From: Arthrobacter sp. KBS0702
Lineage (GTDB): Bacteria; Actinomycetota; Actinomycetes; Actinomycetales; Micrococcaceae
Direction of reading: 5' to 3'
Assembly (NCBI RefSeq): GCF_005937985.2
Contig: NZ_CP042172.1
Coordinates: 1,116,001-1,180,000 of the forward strand
DNA: 64,000 bases
Made by a program: the position numbers and the translations under genes. Numbering within the stretch: position 1 is the stretch's first letter; the number at the start of each line of letters is the position of its first letter. This document shows positions 45,075 through 54,668 of the stretch, piece by piece. A model generated the notes under the pieces. That model had not been told where the DNA came from. It did no database searches and saw only the letters and a program-made list of their open reading frames with translations.

Positions 45075-45980
45075 TCAGCCGGCCAGCACGTCCTGGCGTT
45101 CGGCGATCTCGGTCCGGACGGCAGCCAGCACGGCCTGCACCGGGGCCGAACGCAGCGACTCCGCCCTGGCCGCCGCCCAGATGGGCAGCTGCCGCTGGAA
45201 GTCGTCCGGCAGGACCGGCACGAACCCCGGCTTCCCAACAACCAGGAAGTTGGGCAGCAGGCCGATCCCCGCTGCGCGCCGGACGGCCTCAAGCTGGGCG
45301 AAGATACTCGTGGCCTGGAAACTGGAGCGCGGCATCGGCAGCTGGGTGGAGCGGTGGCCCAGTTCCGCGACCTGCAGCGCCGACTCGACGTACGAGACAA
45401 AGCCGTGCCGCCCGACGTCGTCGAGCGTTTCCGGAAGGCCGTGCTCGCGCGCGTACTGTGGGCTCGCGTAGAGCCGGAGGAAGTAGTTGGACAGGAAAAT
45501 GGTCTGCGCATTACTGACGTCGAGGTTGCCGACCACCACCTCCAAATCCACCCCTGACCGGTTCTGGCTGACCTTGCGGGTGGCGCTGAGCATTTCCACG
45601 TTCAGGTGCGGGTGTTCCTGCTGCAGCCGGACCAGGGCAGGGGCGACGAATTCCGCGCCGAAGCCGTCCGGCGTGCTGATCCGAACCAGGCCGGAGAGCA
45701 CGTCCTCCGACCGGGCGATCCGGCCGGACAACGCGCCCAGCGTCCCCTCGATGGCCTCCGCCGCCGCCACCGCCTCGGACCCCAGCTCGGTGAGCTCCCA
45801 GCCGTGCGGGCTGCGCTCGAGCGTCCGGCCGCCGAGCTGCTTGTCCAGGGCGAGAATCCTCCGGGAGATGGTGGTGTGCGTGGTGCCCAACGTCTCCGCG
45901 ACGGCGTTGAACCTGCCCAGCCGGGCCACGGTCAGCAGGATCAGCAGGTCGTCCGGACTGGGGAGCCGCTTCAAGTCCAC
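45075..45980 (-). CDS. LysR-family regulator divergent from mmsB-mmsA
   Basis: A 301-residue LysR regulator starting at GTG 45980 behind AAGGAG with 5-nt spacing; longer reading frames would cross the palindromic operator. The HTH is ARLGRFNAVAETLGTTHTTISRRILALDKQLG, followed by a LysR substrate-binding domain. It lies divergent from the valine-catabolism genes mmsB and mmsA and probably controls them; the co-inducer may be a pathway intermediate, by analogy only. Confidence 0.9.
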   Translation of the reverse strand: MDLKRLPSPDDLLILLTVARLGRFNAVAETLGTTHTTISRRILALDKQLGGRTLERSPHGWELTELGSEAVAAAEAIEGTLGALSGRIARSEDVLSGLVRISTPDGFGAEFVAPALVRLQQEHPHLNVEMLSATRKVSQNRSGVDLEVVVGNLDVSNAQTIFLSNYFLRLYASPQYAREHGLPETLDDVGRHGFVSYVESALQVAELGHRSTQLPMPRSSFQATSIFAQLEAVRRAAGIGLLPNFLVVGKPGFVPVLPDDFQRQLPIWAAARAESLRSAPVQAVLAAVRTEIAERQDVLAG

Positions 45981-45996
45981 GATGACTCCTTGGGCC

Positions 45997-46026
45997 GACG
46001 GTATGTGCATCCATGCACATACCGTC
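45997..46026. promoter_or_regulatory. 30-bp perfect palindromic operator, lysR/mmsB intergenic region
   Basis: Arms GACGGTATGTGCA (45997-46009) and TGCACATACCGTC (46014-46026) are exact over 13 bp around TCCA. It lies 17 bp upstream of the lysR GTG (over its leader/promoter) and 101 bp upstream of the mmsB ATG. Ordinary LysR sites are T-N11-A with weak symmetry, so such a strong palindrome may be bound by another dimeric regulator. Confidence 0.75.
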
Positions 46027-46126
46027 TGTAGTTTTTTACCTTGATTGCACTGTATCAGGGTGTGATGCTGGACACGGAACCCGGTAGTTTTCGCCGGACA
46101 CAATGCAAAGCAAAGGAGCTTATGCC

Positions 46127-47029
46127 ATGGCAGTTGTCGCCTGGATCGGACTGGGAAACATGGGCGGGTACATGTCGGTGAACCTCGCCAAAGCCGGAAA
46201 CGAGGTTCGCGGCTTCGACCTGAACCCCGAGGCCGTGGCGGCCGCCGAAGCCGGGGGAGTCAAGCCCGCCGGCAGCATCGCCGAGGCGGTTGAGGGCGCC
46301 GACGTCGTCTTCACCATGCTCCCCAAGGGCGAGCACGCCCGCGCCGTCTACCTCGGCGAGGACGGCGTGCTGGCCCACGCGGACACCAGGACCCTGCTGG
46401 TGGACTCCTCCACGATCGACATCGCCTCCGCCCAGGCCCTGCACGACGCCGCAGCCGAGGCCGGCTTCCGCTTTGTCGACGCGCCCGTCTCCGGCGGCAT
46501 GAGCGGCGCCAAGGCCGCCACGCTGACCTTCATGATCGGCGGCGAGGCCGGCGCCGTCGCCGACGCCACCGAATTCATCCGCCCGATGGCCGCCAACATC
46601 ATCCCCACCGGCGGAGCCACCACCGGCCAGGCCGCCAAGATCTGCAACAACCTGATGCTGTTCATCAACCTGGCCTCCACGGCCGAGGGCGCGGTGCTCG
46701 CCGACCGCCTGGGCCTGGACAAGCAGGTCTTCTGGGACATCGCTTCCGTCTCCTCCGGCGACAGCTGGGCGCTGCGCACCTGGTACCCGGTGGCCGGCGT
46801 CGTGCCCACTGCGGCCTCTAACAACGACTTCGCGCCGACCTTCACGGCCGAGCTCGCCAACAAGGACATCGGCCTGGCCATCAGCGCCGCCAAGGACACC
46901 GGCACCCCGCTCGAAATCGGCGAGCACGTCCAGCAGCTCTTCCAGCGGCTTATCGACGGCGGCCAGTCCGGCACGGACTGCTCCGCGATCGTCAAGCTCG
47001 TCGACGGCTCGTTCGAGTCCGCCAAGTAG
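46127..47029 (+). CDS. mmsB: 3-hydroxyisobutyrate dehydrogenase
   Basis: A 300-residue beta-hydroxyacid dehydrogenase starting at ATG 46127 behind AAAGGAG. NAD loop GLGNMGGYMSVNLAKAG, substrate motif VDAPVSGGMSGA, catalytic Lys171 in GQAAKICNN, and DFAPTFTAELANKDIGLA, typical of 3-hydroxyisobutyrate dehydrogenases. It oxidises 3-hydroxyisobutyrate to methylmalonate semialdehyde in valine catabolism. mmsA follows in the same transcript. Confidence 0.93.
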   Translation: MAVVAWIGLGNMGGYMSVNLAKAGNEVRGFDLNPEAVAAAEAGGVKPAGSIAEAVEGADVVFTMLPKGEHARAVYLGEDGVLAHADTRTLLVDSSTIDIASAQALHDAAAEAGFRFVDAPVSGGMSGAKAATLTFMIGGEAGAVADATEFIRPMAANIIPTGGATTGQAAKICNNLMLFINLASTAEGAVLADRLGLDKQVFWDIASVSSGDSWALRTWYPVAGVVPTAASNNDFAPTFTAELANKDIGLAISAAKDTGTPLEIGEHVQQLFQRLIDGGQSGTDCSAIVKLVDGSFESAK

Positions 47030-47056
47030 CCCCATCTTTTTAGCCCCAACTTTTTT
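47028..47056 (+). repeat. Tandem AGCCCCATCTTTTT / AGCCCCAACTTTTTT between mmsB and mmsA
   Basis: Two nearly identical 14-15-nt units (47028-47041 and 47042-47056) each end in a T-run. The first overlaps the mmsB stop codon. No hairpin precedes them. They may be a simple duplication or a processing/attenuation signal. Confidence 0.7.
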
Positions 47057-47072
47057 GAGAGAGATTCTGCCC

Positions 47073-48557
<1,485 letters not shown>

Positions 48558-48569
48558 GCTGCCGCCTGC

Positions 48570-49061
48570 CTAGCCCTTCATGATCTCCGCGCGCTGGGCC
48601 ATGTAGTCCTCCATCGCGAGCTCGCCGTTGCTGTACTTCTGGTCCAGCTCGGCGAGCTTGCGCGCGCGGTAGCCCTGCGGGCCGGACGGAACCGGCGGCA
48701 CCGGCGGAACGTCCGGTGCCGCGGCTGGCTGCGGTTGCCACTGCTGCGGCGAACCGGCCTGCGGCGGGTTCTTCAAGTAGTCCGGGCTGTCCTCGTACGG
48801 CACGGGATACTGCTGGTTGGCCGGCGGCTGCGGGGCGCCCAGCTGGCCGAACCCGCCATAGTAGTCCCGCTGGGTGAACCCGTCCCGCGGCTGGTTGCTC
48901 TGCTGCCCGGGACCCTGGCCCGGGAACATGCCCGGGAAACCCCCCGGCGTGCCCTGATAAGGATCCTGGCCCTGGCTCTTGTTCTGCACCGAGCGGCGGT
49001 AGTAGCGCATCGCGGCCGGAATCAGCAGGGACAGGATGATGATCCAGAAGAAAATACTCAC
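48570..49061 (-). CDS. Membrane-anchored Pro/Gln-rich protein with SHOCT-like C-terminus
   Basis: A 163-residue protein. Residues 1-18 are a hydrophobic N-terminal helix (SIFFWIIILSLLIPAA) followed by RYYRR, so the rest is probably cytoplasmic. About 100 residues of low-complexity Gly/Pro/Gln/Tyr sequence (GFPGMFPGQGPGQQ, PVPPVPSG) follow. The C-terminal 30 residues (KLAELDQKYSNGELAMEDYMAQRAEIM) resemble the SHOCT short helical motif, a likely oligomerisation element. The role is unknown. It is convergent with mmsA, 12 bp apart. Confidence 0.8.
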   Translation of the reverse strand: MSIFFWIIILSLLIPAAMRYYRRSVQNKSQGQDPYQGTPGGFPGMFPGQGPGQQSNQPRDGFTQRDYYGGFGQLGAPQPPANQQYPVPYEDSPDYLKNPPQAGSPQQWQPQPAAAPDVPPVPPVPSGPQGYRARKLAELDQKYSNGELAMEDYMAQRAEIMKG

Positions 49062-49138
49062 GGTACCGGGCCTCTCAGAAGATGATCTTCCAGCTTAACG
49101 CGCACGCACCGCCAAGGGTGCCGGACCGGACCGCTTGC

Positions 49139-50035
49139 TCAGGAGCGCAGGGCGTCCTCGGCGCCGGGCAGGCCCTCGCCCGAGCCGGGAGGTCCCTCGC
49201 CCGAGCCCAGCGGCACCCCTGGACCGAACACCGGACCGGCCAGCGGGCGTTTGGCAGTGATGCCGTCGCCGGAGGAACGGTGCCGGAGCCGGCGGACCAC
49301 CCACGGGACGAAGTGCTCGCGGGCCCAGATGAGGTCCCCGGTGCGGGCCTCCCGCCAGTTGCGCTGGGGCAGCGGCTTGGGGGCGAGGGGCTCGAGGGTG
49401 TGCTGCACATTCAGCGAATCCAGCACCATGGCCGCGATGGTGTGGTGGCCCAGCGGCGAGAAATGCAGCCGGTCCACGTCCCACATCTGCGGGTCGTTGA
49501 GCTGGCGCAGGGACCACATGTCGGCGATGATGGCGTCGTGCCGGGCCGCCACGGTGCGCAGGTTCTCGTTGTAGATCGCCACCTTGCTGCGGATCCGGCC
49601 CAGCACGGTGGAGCCGGTGTCGGGGCCGTTGAAGAGCACCACGGTGGCGCCGCCCAGGCTCAGGATCTGCACCACCGAGTCCAGCCGTTCGGCAAGGACA
49701 TCGGGGTCGCCGCCGGGCCGGATCAGGTCATTCCCGCCGGCTGACAGGGTCACCAGGTCGGGCTTGAGGGAGAGGCAGTGCGCCAGTTGCTGGTCCACGA
49801 TCTGCTGCAGGAGCCTGCCCCGGACCGCGAGGTTGGCGTAGGCGAAGTCGTCGCGGCCCCGGCTCAATTCCTCGGCCACCCGGTCCGCCCAGCCGCGGTG
49901 TCCGCCGGGGCTCGCCGGTTCCGGGTCGCCGATCCCCTCGGTGAAGGAGTCGCCCATCGCGACATAGCGGGTCCAGGGGTGGTTGACGGTGCGGTCCGGA
50001 AAATTCTCCATGGCTTCTGTTTCGCTCACCTTCAT
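49139..50035 (-). CDS. SGNH/GDSL-family hydrolase
   Basis: A 298-residue SGNH hydrolase. Block I is GDSFTEG with Ser30, block II has ANLAVRG, block III is AGGNDLI and block V DVDRLHFSPLGHH supplies Asp-His. There is no signal peptide, so it should be an intracellular esterase or deacetylase of unknown substrate. A Gly/Pro-rich tail repeats GSGEGPPGSGEGLPG. ATG 50035 is preferred (GGAG and AGGA upstream); a later ATG at 50011 is possible. It is divergent from the esterase gene. Confidence 0.9.
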   Translation of the reverse strand: MKVSETEAMENFPDRTVNHPWTRYVAMGDSFTEGIGDPEPASPGGHRGWADRVAEELSRGRDDFAYANLAVRGRLLQQIVDQQLAHCLSLKPDLVTLSAGGNDLIRPGGDPDVLAERLDSVVQILSLGGATVVLFNGPDTGSTVLGRIRSKVAIYNENLRTVAARHDAIIADMWSLRQLNDPQMWDVDRLHFSPLGHHTIAAMVLDSLNVQHTLEPLAPKPLPQRNWREARTGDLIWAREHFVPWVVRRLRHRSSGDGITAKRPLAGPVFGPGVPLGSGEGPPGSGEGLPGAEDALRS

Positions 50036-50074
50036 ATCCTGCACTCTCCCCGCAAAGCTACGCCACCGTAGCTT

Positions 50075-50090
50075 GTTACCGGCTGGTAAC
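50075..50090. promoter_or_regulatory. GTTACC-N4-GGTAAC operator-like palindrome
   Basis: Perfect 6-bp arms GTTACC and GGTAAC flank GGCT, 15 bp before the esterase ATG and 39 bp before the SGNH start. The overall 16-mer matches the core of the 11531 operator at 12 of 16 positions (GTTAC-G-G-GTAAC frame). A shared repressor is possible. Confidence 0.5.
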
Positions 50091-50105
50091 TGCAAGAATG
50101 GAGCC

Positions 50106-50768
50106 ATGACTGAAGCCGCTCGCTATCCCGCTGCGTTCCCCGACCCCGTCGTCCTCTGGTCCAGGCCCGAAGAGGCCCGAGCCGGCAAACCCCTGCTGGT
50201 GCTGCTGCACGGCTACGGGGCCAACGAACAGGATCTGCTGAGCCTGGCGGACATGCTGCCGGAGGAATTTGTGGTGGCCTCGGTGCGCGCACCTCTCGTC
50301 TCCGGACCGGGGTTCACCTGGTTCCCGCTGACGGCATCCATCGATTATTCGCTCGAGGCCGTCAAGCACGCCGCGGCGTATGTGCAGGACTGGATCGACT
50401 CCGTCCGGGCCAACCACCCCTCGGTCACCCTGCTGGGCTTCTCGATGGGCATGGCCATGGCCACCACCCTGTTGCGGCAGCGGCCGGACGGGTACGCCGC
50501 CGTCGTCGGGCTCTCAGGCTTTGCCGTCGACGCCGGCGGTGACCCGAGCTTCCGCGACGCGGAACTGGACGGCACCGTGCCGATGTTCTGGGGACGCGAC
50601 CAGCAGGACCCCGTGATCACGCCGGACAAGATCGAGTTCACCATGGGCTGGGTGCGCAAGCACGTGAAGCTCACCAAGGTGCTCTACACCGGCATGTGGC
50701 ACGGCATCAACCAGCAGGAGATCGGCCACGTCGGCGAGTTCCTCACCCACGAGGTGCTCGCCAAATAG
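50106..50768 (+). CDS. Phospholipase/carboxylesterase family alpha/beta-hydrolase
   Basis: A 220-residue esterase of the YpfH/acyl-protein-thioesterase type. The oxyanion region is LVLLHGYGANEQDLL, the nucleophile Ser lies in LLGFSMGMAMAT, the Asp in FWGRDQQDPVI and the His in GMWHGINQQE. It probably hydrolyses small acyl esters. GGAG is close to the ATG at 50106, while an AAGAAT -10-like hexamer lies 6 nt upstream. The divergent SGNH hydrolase may be co-regulated through the palindrome. Confidence 0.9.
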   Translation: MTEAARYPAAFPDPVVLWSRPEEARAGKPLLVLLHGYGANEQDLLSLADMLPEEFVVASVRAPLVSGPGFTWFPLTASIDYSLEAVKHAAAYVQDWIDSVRANHPSVTLLGFSMGMAMATTLLRQRPDGYAAVVGLSGFAVDAGGDPSFRDAELDGTVPMFWGRDQQDPVITPDKIEFTMGWVRKHVKLTKVLYTGMWHGINQQEIGHVGEFLTHEVLAK

Positions 50769-50803
50769 GGCCGACGACGGCGGCGGCGCCCCGGCCGCCG
50801 TCG

Positions 50804-51046
50804 CTAGGCCCCGCCGCCGGCGGGCGTACTGATCCGCACGGTCTGGCCGTTCACGGTGACGGTGTCGCCGTGGTGAAGCTGGCGGCCGCGGCGGTCATCG
50901 ATCTCGCCGTTGACCTTCACGAGCCCGTTGTTGATCAGTTCCGCAGCCTCCACCCCGTCCTCCACGAGGTTGGCCAGCTTCAGCAGCTGGCCCAGCCGGA
51001 TCATGTCGTCGCGGATGGGGATGTCTTCGATTTCCGGGTTGCTCAT
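50804..51046 (-). CDS. S4-domain RNA-binding protein (YaaA/YbcJ-like)
   Basis: An 80-residue single S4 domain. IPIRDDMIRLGQLLKLANLVEDGVEAAELINNGLVKVNGEIDDRRGRQL is the alpha-L RNA-binding motif, and GDTVTVNGQTVRI the final strands. Family members bind structured RNA, often rRNA. The ATG at 51046 is taken because the upstream frame would enter the divergent DMT promoter. It is convergent with the esterase gene, 35 bp apart. Confidence 0.9.
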   Translation of the reverse strand: MSNPEIEDIPIRDDMIRLGQLLKLANLVEDGVEAAELINNGLVKVNGEIDDRRGRQLHHGDTVTVNGQTVRISTPAGGGA

Positions 51047-51079
51047 ACAAGCAATAATGCCTGACCAAAGGTGGCACCA

Positions 51080-52069
51080 ATGACCCACGCACCGCGGCTC
51101 CCATTGCCCGTCGGACTGCTCCTGGCCGTTTCGGCCGGGCTACTCGTCCCCGTCCAGGGCCGGATCAACGGCGCCCTCGGAACAACCCTGGCCGACGGCC
51201 TCGCCGCCGCCGTGGTGAGCTTCAGCACCGGCCTGGCGCTGATGATCGCCATCTCGCTGCTCCTGCCCAAGGGGCGCGCCGGGCTGGCCGAGGTCCTGCC
51301 GGCTCTGCGCGAACGCCGCTTCCCGCGCTACTACGTGCTGGCCGGCGGCATCGGCGCGCTCTTTGTCTTTGCCCAGTCCTTCACCGTCGGGCTGCTCGGC
51401 GTCGCCCTGTTCACCGTCGCCGCGGTTACCGGCCAAACCCTCAGCGGACTGCTGGTGGACCGGATGGGCATCGGCCCTGCTGGCAAGCGGTCCATCACCG
51501 GCATCCGGGTCCTCGGCAGCGTGCTGACCGTCGCCGCCGTGGCGTGGGCCGTGTCGCCGCGCTTCGCGTCCGGCGGTGCAGGCGGCTCGGGCGGGTCCGA
51601 CCCCATGGCGCTGGTGCTGCCTGTGCTGCTCCCGGTGCTCGCCGGATTCCTGATGAGTTTCCAGCAGGCGATGAACGGCACCGCCACGGTGCACTATCGC
51701 ACCCCCATTACGGCCACCCTGGTCAACTTCGTCGCCGGCAGCATCGTGCTCTGGCTCGCCTGGCTGATCAAGCTGGCCCTGGCCGGACCAGGCCACGCGC
51801 TTCCGGCCGAATGGTGGTACTACCTGGGGGGCCCGATGGGCTGCGTGTTCATCGCCGTCGCCGCCTTCCTGGTCCGCAGCCTGGGCGTGCTGGTCACCGG
51901 GCTCGGCATGATCGCCGGGCAGCTGCTCGGATCCCTGGCCCTCGACCTGGCGCTGCCCGCACCGGGAACCGTCGTCGCGCTGCCCACCGTGTTGGGCACG
52001 CTGCTGACCCTGGCCGCCATCGTCCTGGCCAGCCTGCCCTGGTCCCGCGGGACCCTCAAGCGGCGGTAG
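51080..52069 (+). CDS. DMT-superfamily transporter (DUF606/YdcZ-like)
   Basis: A 329-residue membrane protein with about ten TM helices arranged as two homologous halves. LLVPVQGRINGALGTTLADGLAAAVVSFSTG in the first half and GFLMSFQQAMNGTATVHYRTPITATLVNFVAG in the second are DUF606 (YdcZ) repeats. It is probably an exporter or permease of unknown substrate. ATG 51080 follows AAAGGTGG; a GTG three codons earlier is an alternative. Intergenic sequence before glyS holds no clear leader structure. Confidence 0.88.
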   Translation: MTHAPRLPLPVGLLLAVSAGLLVPVQGRINGALGTTLADGLAAAVVSFSTGLALMIAISLLLPKGRAGLAEVLPALRERRFPRYYVLAGGIGALFVFAQSFTVGLLGVALFTVAAVTGQTLSGLLVDRMGIGPAGKRSITGIRVLGSVLTVAAVAWAVSPRFASGGAGGSGGSDPMALVLPVLLPVLAGFLMSFQQAMNGTATVHYRTPITATLVNFVAGSIVLWLAWLIKLALAGPGHALPAEWWYYLGGPMGCVFIAVAAFLVRSLGVLVTGLGMIAGQLLGSLALDLALPAPGTVVALPTVLGTLLTLAAIVLASLPWSRGTLKRR

Positions 52070-52188
52070 CCCGGGTAGGCTAGGAGTTTGCATCACACCG
52101 TCCCCAACACCCCGCCCGGCAACCAGCCGGTGGCACGGGGCTGACAGCACGGACCGCACCCAGCGGCCCTGCAGAAACTGGAGTTCCC

Positions 52189-53574
52189 ATGGCAGCAAAA
52201 TCCGTACTCGACCAGATCATTTCCCTCGCCAAGCGACGGGGTTTCGTCTTCCAGGCCGGTGAAATCTACGGTGGCTCCCGTTCTGCCTGGGACTACGGTC
52301 CCCTCGGTGCCGAGCTGAAGGAAAACATCAAGCGCCAGTGGTGGCAGTCCGTGGTCCGCGGCCGCGAGGACGTCGTCGGCCTGGATTCCTCGGTGATCCT
52401 GCCGCGCCAGGTCTGGGAAGCGTCCGGCCACGTCGAGGTCTTCTCCGACCCGCTGGTGGAGTGCCTCTCCTGCCACAAGCGCTACCGCGCGGACCACCTC
52501 GAGGAGGAGTACGAGGAAAAGAAGGGCCGCCCCGCCGAGAACGGCCTCAAGGACATCGCCTGCGCCAACTGCGGCACCCGCGGTGAATGGACCGAGCCCC
52601 AGGAATTCTCCGGCCTGCTCAAGACCTATCTGGGTCCCGTCGCCAGCGAAGAGGGCCTGCACTACCTGCGCCCCGAAACCGCCCAGGGCATCTTCGTTAA
52701 CTTCTCCAACGTGCTCACCACCTCGCGGAAGAAGCCGCCGTTCGGCATCGGCCAGATCGGCAAGTCCTTCCGCAACGAGATCACGCCGGGCAACTTCATC
52801 TTCCGCACCCGCGAGTTCGAGCAGATGGAGATGGAGTTCTTCGTCGAGCCCGGCACCGACGAGCAGTGGCACCAGTACTGGATGAAGGAGCGCATGGCCT
52901 GGTACACCGGCTTGGGCATCCGCGAGGAAAACCTGCGCTTCTTCGAGCACCCGCTGGAGAAGCTCAGCCACTACTCCAAGGGCACCACGGACATCGAGTA
53001 CCGCTTCGGCTTCCACGGTTCGGAGTGGGGCGAGCTCGAGGGCATCGCCAACCGCACCGACTTTGACCTGTCCACGCACTCGAAGGCCTCCGGTGCGGAC
53101 CTGAGCTACTTCAACCAGGCCACCAACGAGCGCTACACCCCGTATGTGATCGAACCCGCCGCCGGCCTCACCCGCTCCTTCATGGCGTTCATGATCGACG
53201 CCTACACCGAGGACGAGGCACCCAACGCCAAGGGCGGCGTCGACGTCCGCACCGTGCTCAAGCTCGATCCGCGGCTGGCCCCGGTCAAGGCTGCCGTGCT
53301 CCCGCTGAGCCGTAACGAGGACCTGTCGCCCAAGGCCAAGGACCTCGCCGCTCAGCTGCGCAAGAACTGGAACATCGAGTTCGACGACGCCGGCGCGATC
53401 GGCCGCCGCTACCGTCGCCAGGACGAGATCGGCACGCCGTTCTGCATCACGGTGGACTTCGACACGCTCGAGGACCAGGCCGTGACCATCCGCGAACGCG
53501 ACACCATGAGCCAGGAACGCGTCGCCCTGGACAAGGTGGAGGGCTACCTGGCCGCACGGCTGATCGGCGCCTGA
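52189..53574 (+). CDS. glyS: Glycyl-tRNA synthetase (dimeric, single-chain class II)
   Basis: A 461-residue alpha2-type glycyl-tRNA synthetase. Motif 1 region [19 protein letters not shown]; a Cys2-Cys2 zinc-like insertion (CLSCHKRY to [10 protein letters not shown], residues ~88-130); motif 2 [26 protein letters not shown]; motif 3 [13 protein letters not shown]; and a C-terminal anticodon-binding domain. It charges tRNA-Gly. The following GNAT gene begins 2 bp after its stop, so they are co-transcribed. Confidence 0.97.
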   Translation: MAAKSVLDQIISLAKRRGFVFQAGEIYGGSRSAWDYGPLGAELKENIKRQWWQSVVRGREDVVGLDSSVILPRQVWEASGHVEVFSDPLVECLSCHKRYRADHLEEEYEEKKGRPAENGLKDIACANCGTRGEWTEPQEFSGLLKTYLGPVASEEGLHYLRPETAQGIFVNFSNVLTTSRKKPPFGIGQIGKSFRNEITPGNFIFRTREFEQMEMEFFVEPGTDEQWHQYWMKERMAWYTGLGIREENLRFFEHPLEKLSHYSKGTTDIEYRFGFHGSEWGELEGIANRTDFDLSTHSKASGADLSYFNQATNERYTPYVIEPAAGLTRSFMAFMIDAYTEDEAPNAKGGVDVRTVLKLDPRLAPVKAAVLPLSRNEDLSPKAKDLAAQLRKNWNIEFDDAGAIGRRYRRQDEIGTPFCITVDFDTLEDQAVTIRERDTMSQERVALDKVEGYLAARLIGA

Positions 53575-53576
53575 TC

Positions 53577-54584
53577 ATGGCGATCGCATACCGTGAATGG
53601 CGCGACGGCGACGACCTCGCGCTGCTGGAAATGTGGGGCGGCCCGGAGACCGAGCAGGCCCGGCAGTTCCGCGGCACCCTGGCCCCCTCGGGCAACGCCC
53701 CGTGGCGCCGCTGCATCGTGGCCGAGGACGTCGTGGACGGCGTCGCCATCCCCGTCGCGGCCGGTGTGGTCCATGAGGCCTCGCTGCACCCGGAGCGCCT
53801 CTGGGTGTACGTCGAAGTCTCCCGCGACCACCGCCGGTCCGGCATCGGCTCCACGCTGCTGGCCATGCTCCGGCACGAAGCCGAACAGTCGCCGTCGGGA
53901 GTGTCCCGGCTCCGGACCAAGGTGGAGCCGGGCACACCCGGCGCCGCCTTCGCCGAGGCCGCCGGACTCGCCCCGATCCAGCGTTCCCGCCTCGTCGTTG
54001 TGGAACCCGGTGCCCTGAAGCTGCCGGTTTTCGGCGACGGTTCGGAGGCTGCCGCCTCGGAGCAGGTGGAGGACCTGGCCACCGGTTCAGTGGAGCTCAG
54101 CGACGTCGTGGGCCGGTACTACACCGCCGTGCACGACTGGGACAGCCCCGGCGAACTCAGCATCGCCACCGTGCAGCGGCTCTTCCTGGACGACCTCAGC
54201 GGCGCCCACGGGGCCATTGTGTTGCGCGCGCCCAAAGCAAGCGCGTTCGGTGCGGGCGTGCCGGCGAGCAAGAAGGGCCGGTTGCAGGCGTTTGCGGTCA
54301 GCTACGCCCAGGGCGGCCCGGAAATGGGCGGCCCGGAAGATGGCCACGCCTCCAAGGCCGGCGAGCCGTCGGACGTGTTCCTCGGCCACGACCCGGAGCT
54401 GTCCGCCGAGGACGCGCGGGCCGCGGTGCGGGACCTGCTGGCGCTGATCGCGTACCAGTACCCGGTCCTGCTGGAACTGGACGATTCGATGACGGCGCTG
54501 CGCGCCGTCGTCGAGCCGCTGCTGGAGAGCGGCAAGGCCCGGCAAGTCGGCGCGGACACCCTGATCGTCTCCGACGCCGCTTAG
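53577..54584 (+). CDS. Two-domain GNAT-family acetyltransferase
   Basis: A 335-residue protein. The N-terminal GNAT domain has the acetyl-CoA loop VEVSRDHRRSGIGSTLLAML near residues 79-99. The C-terminal half (about 170-335) looks like a second, diverged GNAT-type domain without a clear loop. A short internal repeat GGPEMGGPED occurs near residue 245. It begins 2 bp after the glyS stop. Its acceptor is unknown; location after glyS is suggestive of nothing specific. Confidence 0.82.
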   Translation: MAIAYREWRDGDDLALLEMWGGPETEQARQFRGTLAPSGNAPWRRCIVAEDVVDGVAIPVAAGVVHEASLHPERLWVYVEVSRDHRRSGIGSTLLAMLRHEAEQSPSGVSRLRTKVEPGTPGAAFAEAAGLAPIQRSRLVVVEPGALKLPVFGDGSEAAASEQVEDLATGSVELSDVVGRYYTAVHDWDSPGELSIATVQRLFLDDLSGAHGAIVLRAPKASAFGAGVPASKKGRLQAFAVSYAQGGPEMGGPEDGHASKAGEPSDVFLGHDPELSAEDARAAVRDLLALIAYQYPVLLELDDSMTALRAVVEPLLESGKARQVGADTLIVSDAA

Positions 54585-54587
54585 CCC

Positions 54588-54665
54588 ACCAACGCAAGTG
54601 ACCCGCAAGTTGTTGTCGTTTTCATGCGTGATAACGACAACAACTTGCGGGTCAGTTGGTTTAAG
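54588..54665. terminator. 22-bp perfect hairpin with GTTGGTTTAAG border between convergent genes
   Basis: The arms 54599-54620 and 54633-54654 are exact over 22 bp around a 12-nt loop. An outer ACCAAC/GTTGGT pair (54588-54593, 54655-54660) extends the stem past a 5-nt left bulge. GTTGGTTTAAG (54655-54665) is identical to the border at 25075. The hairpin separates the convergent GNAT and AtoE genes and likely terminates both. Confidence 0.85.
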
Positions 54666-54668
54666 CGG

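Noticed and set aside
52070..52188. T-box or glycine riboswitch before glyS
   Set aside because: I found no T-box sequence, specifier hairpin or tandem glycine aptamer; the 119-bp leader shows only ordinary GC-rich sequence.
54588..54665. Integron attC site (variable stem between AAC and GTT ends)
   Set aside because: The borders do not fit RYYYAAC/GTTRRRY, the stem is perfect without extrahelical bases, and no integrase or cassette array is visible.
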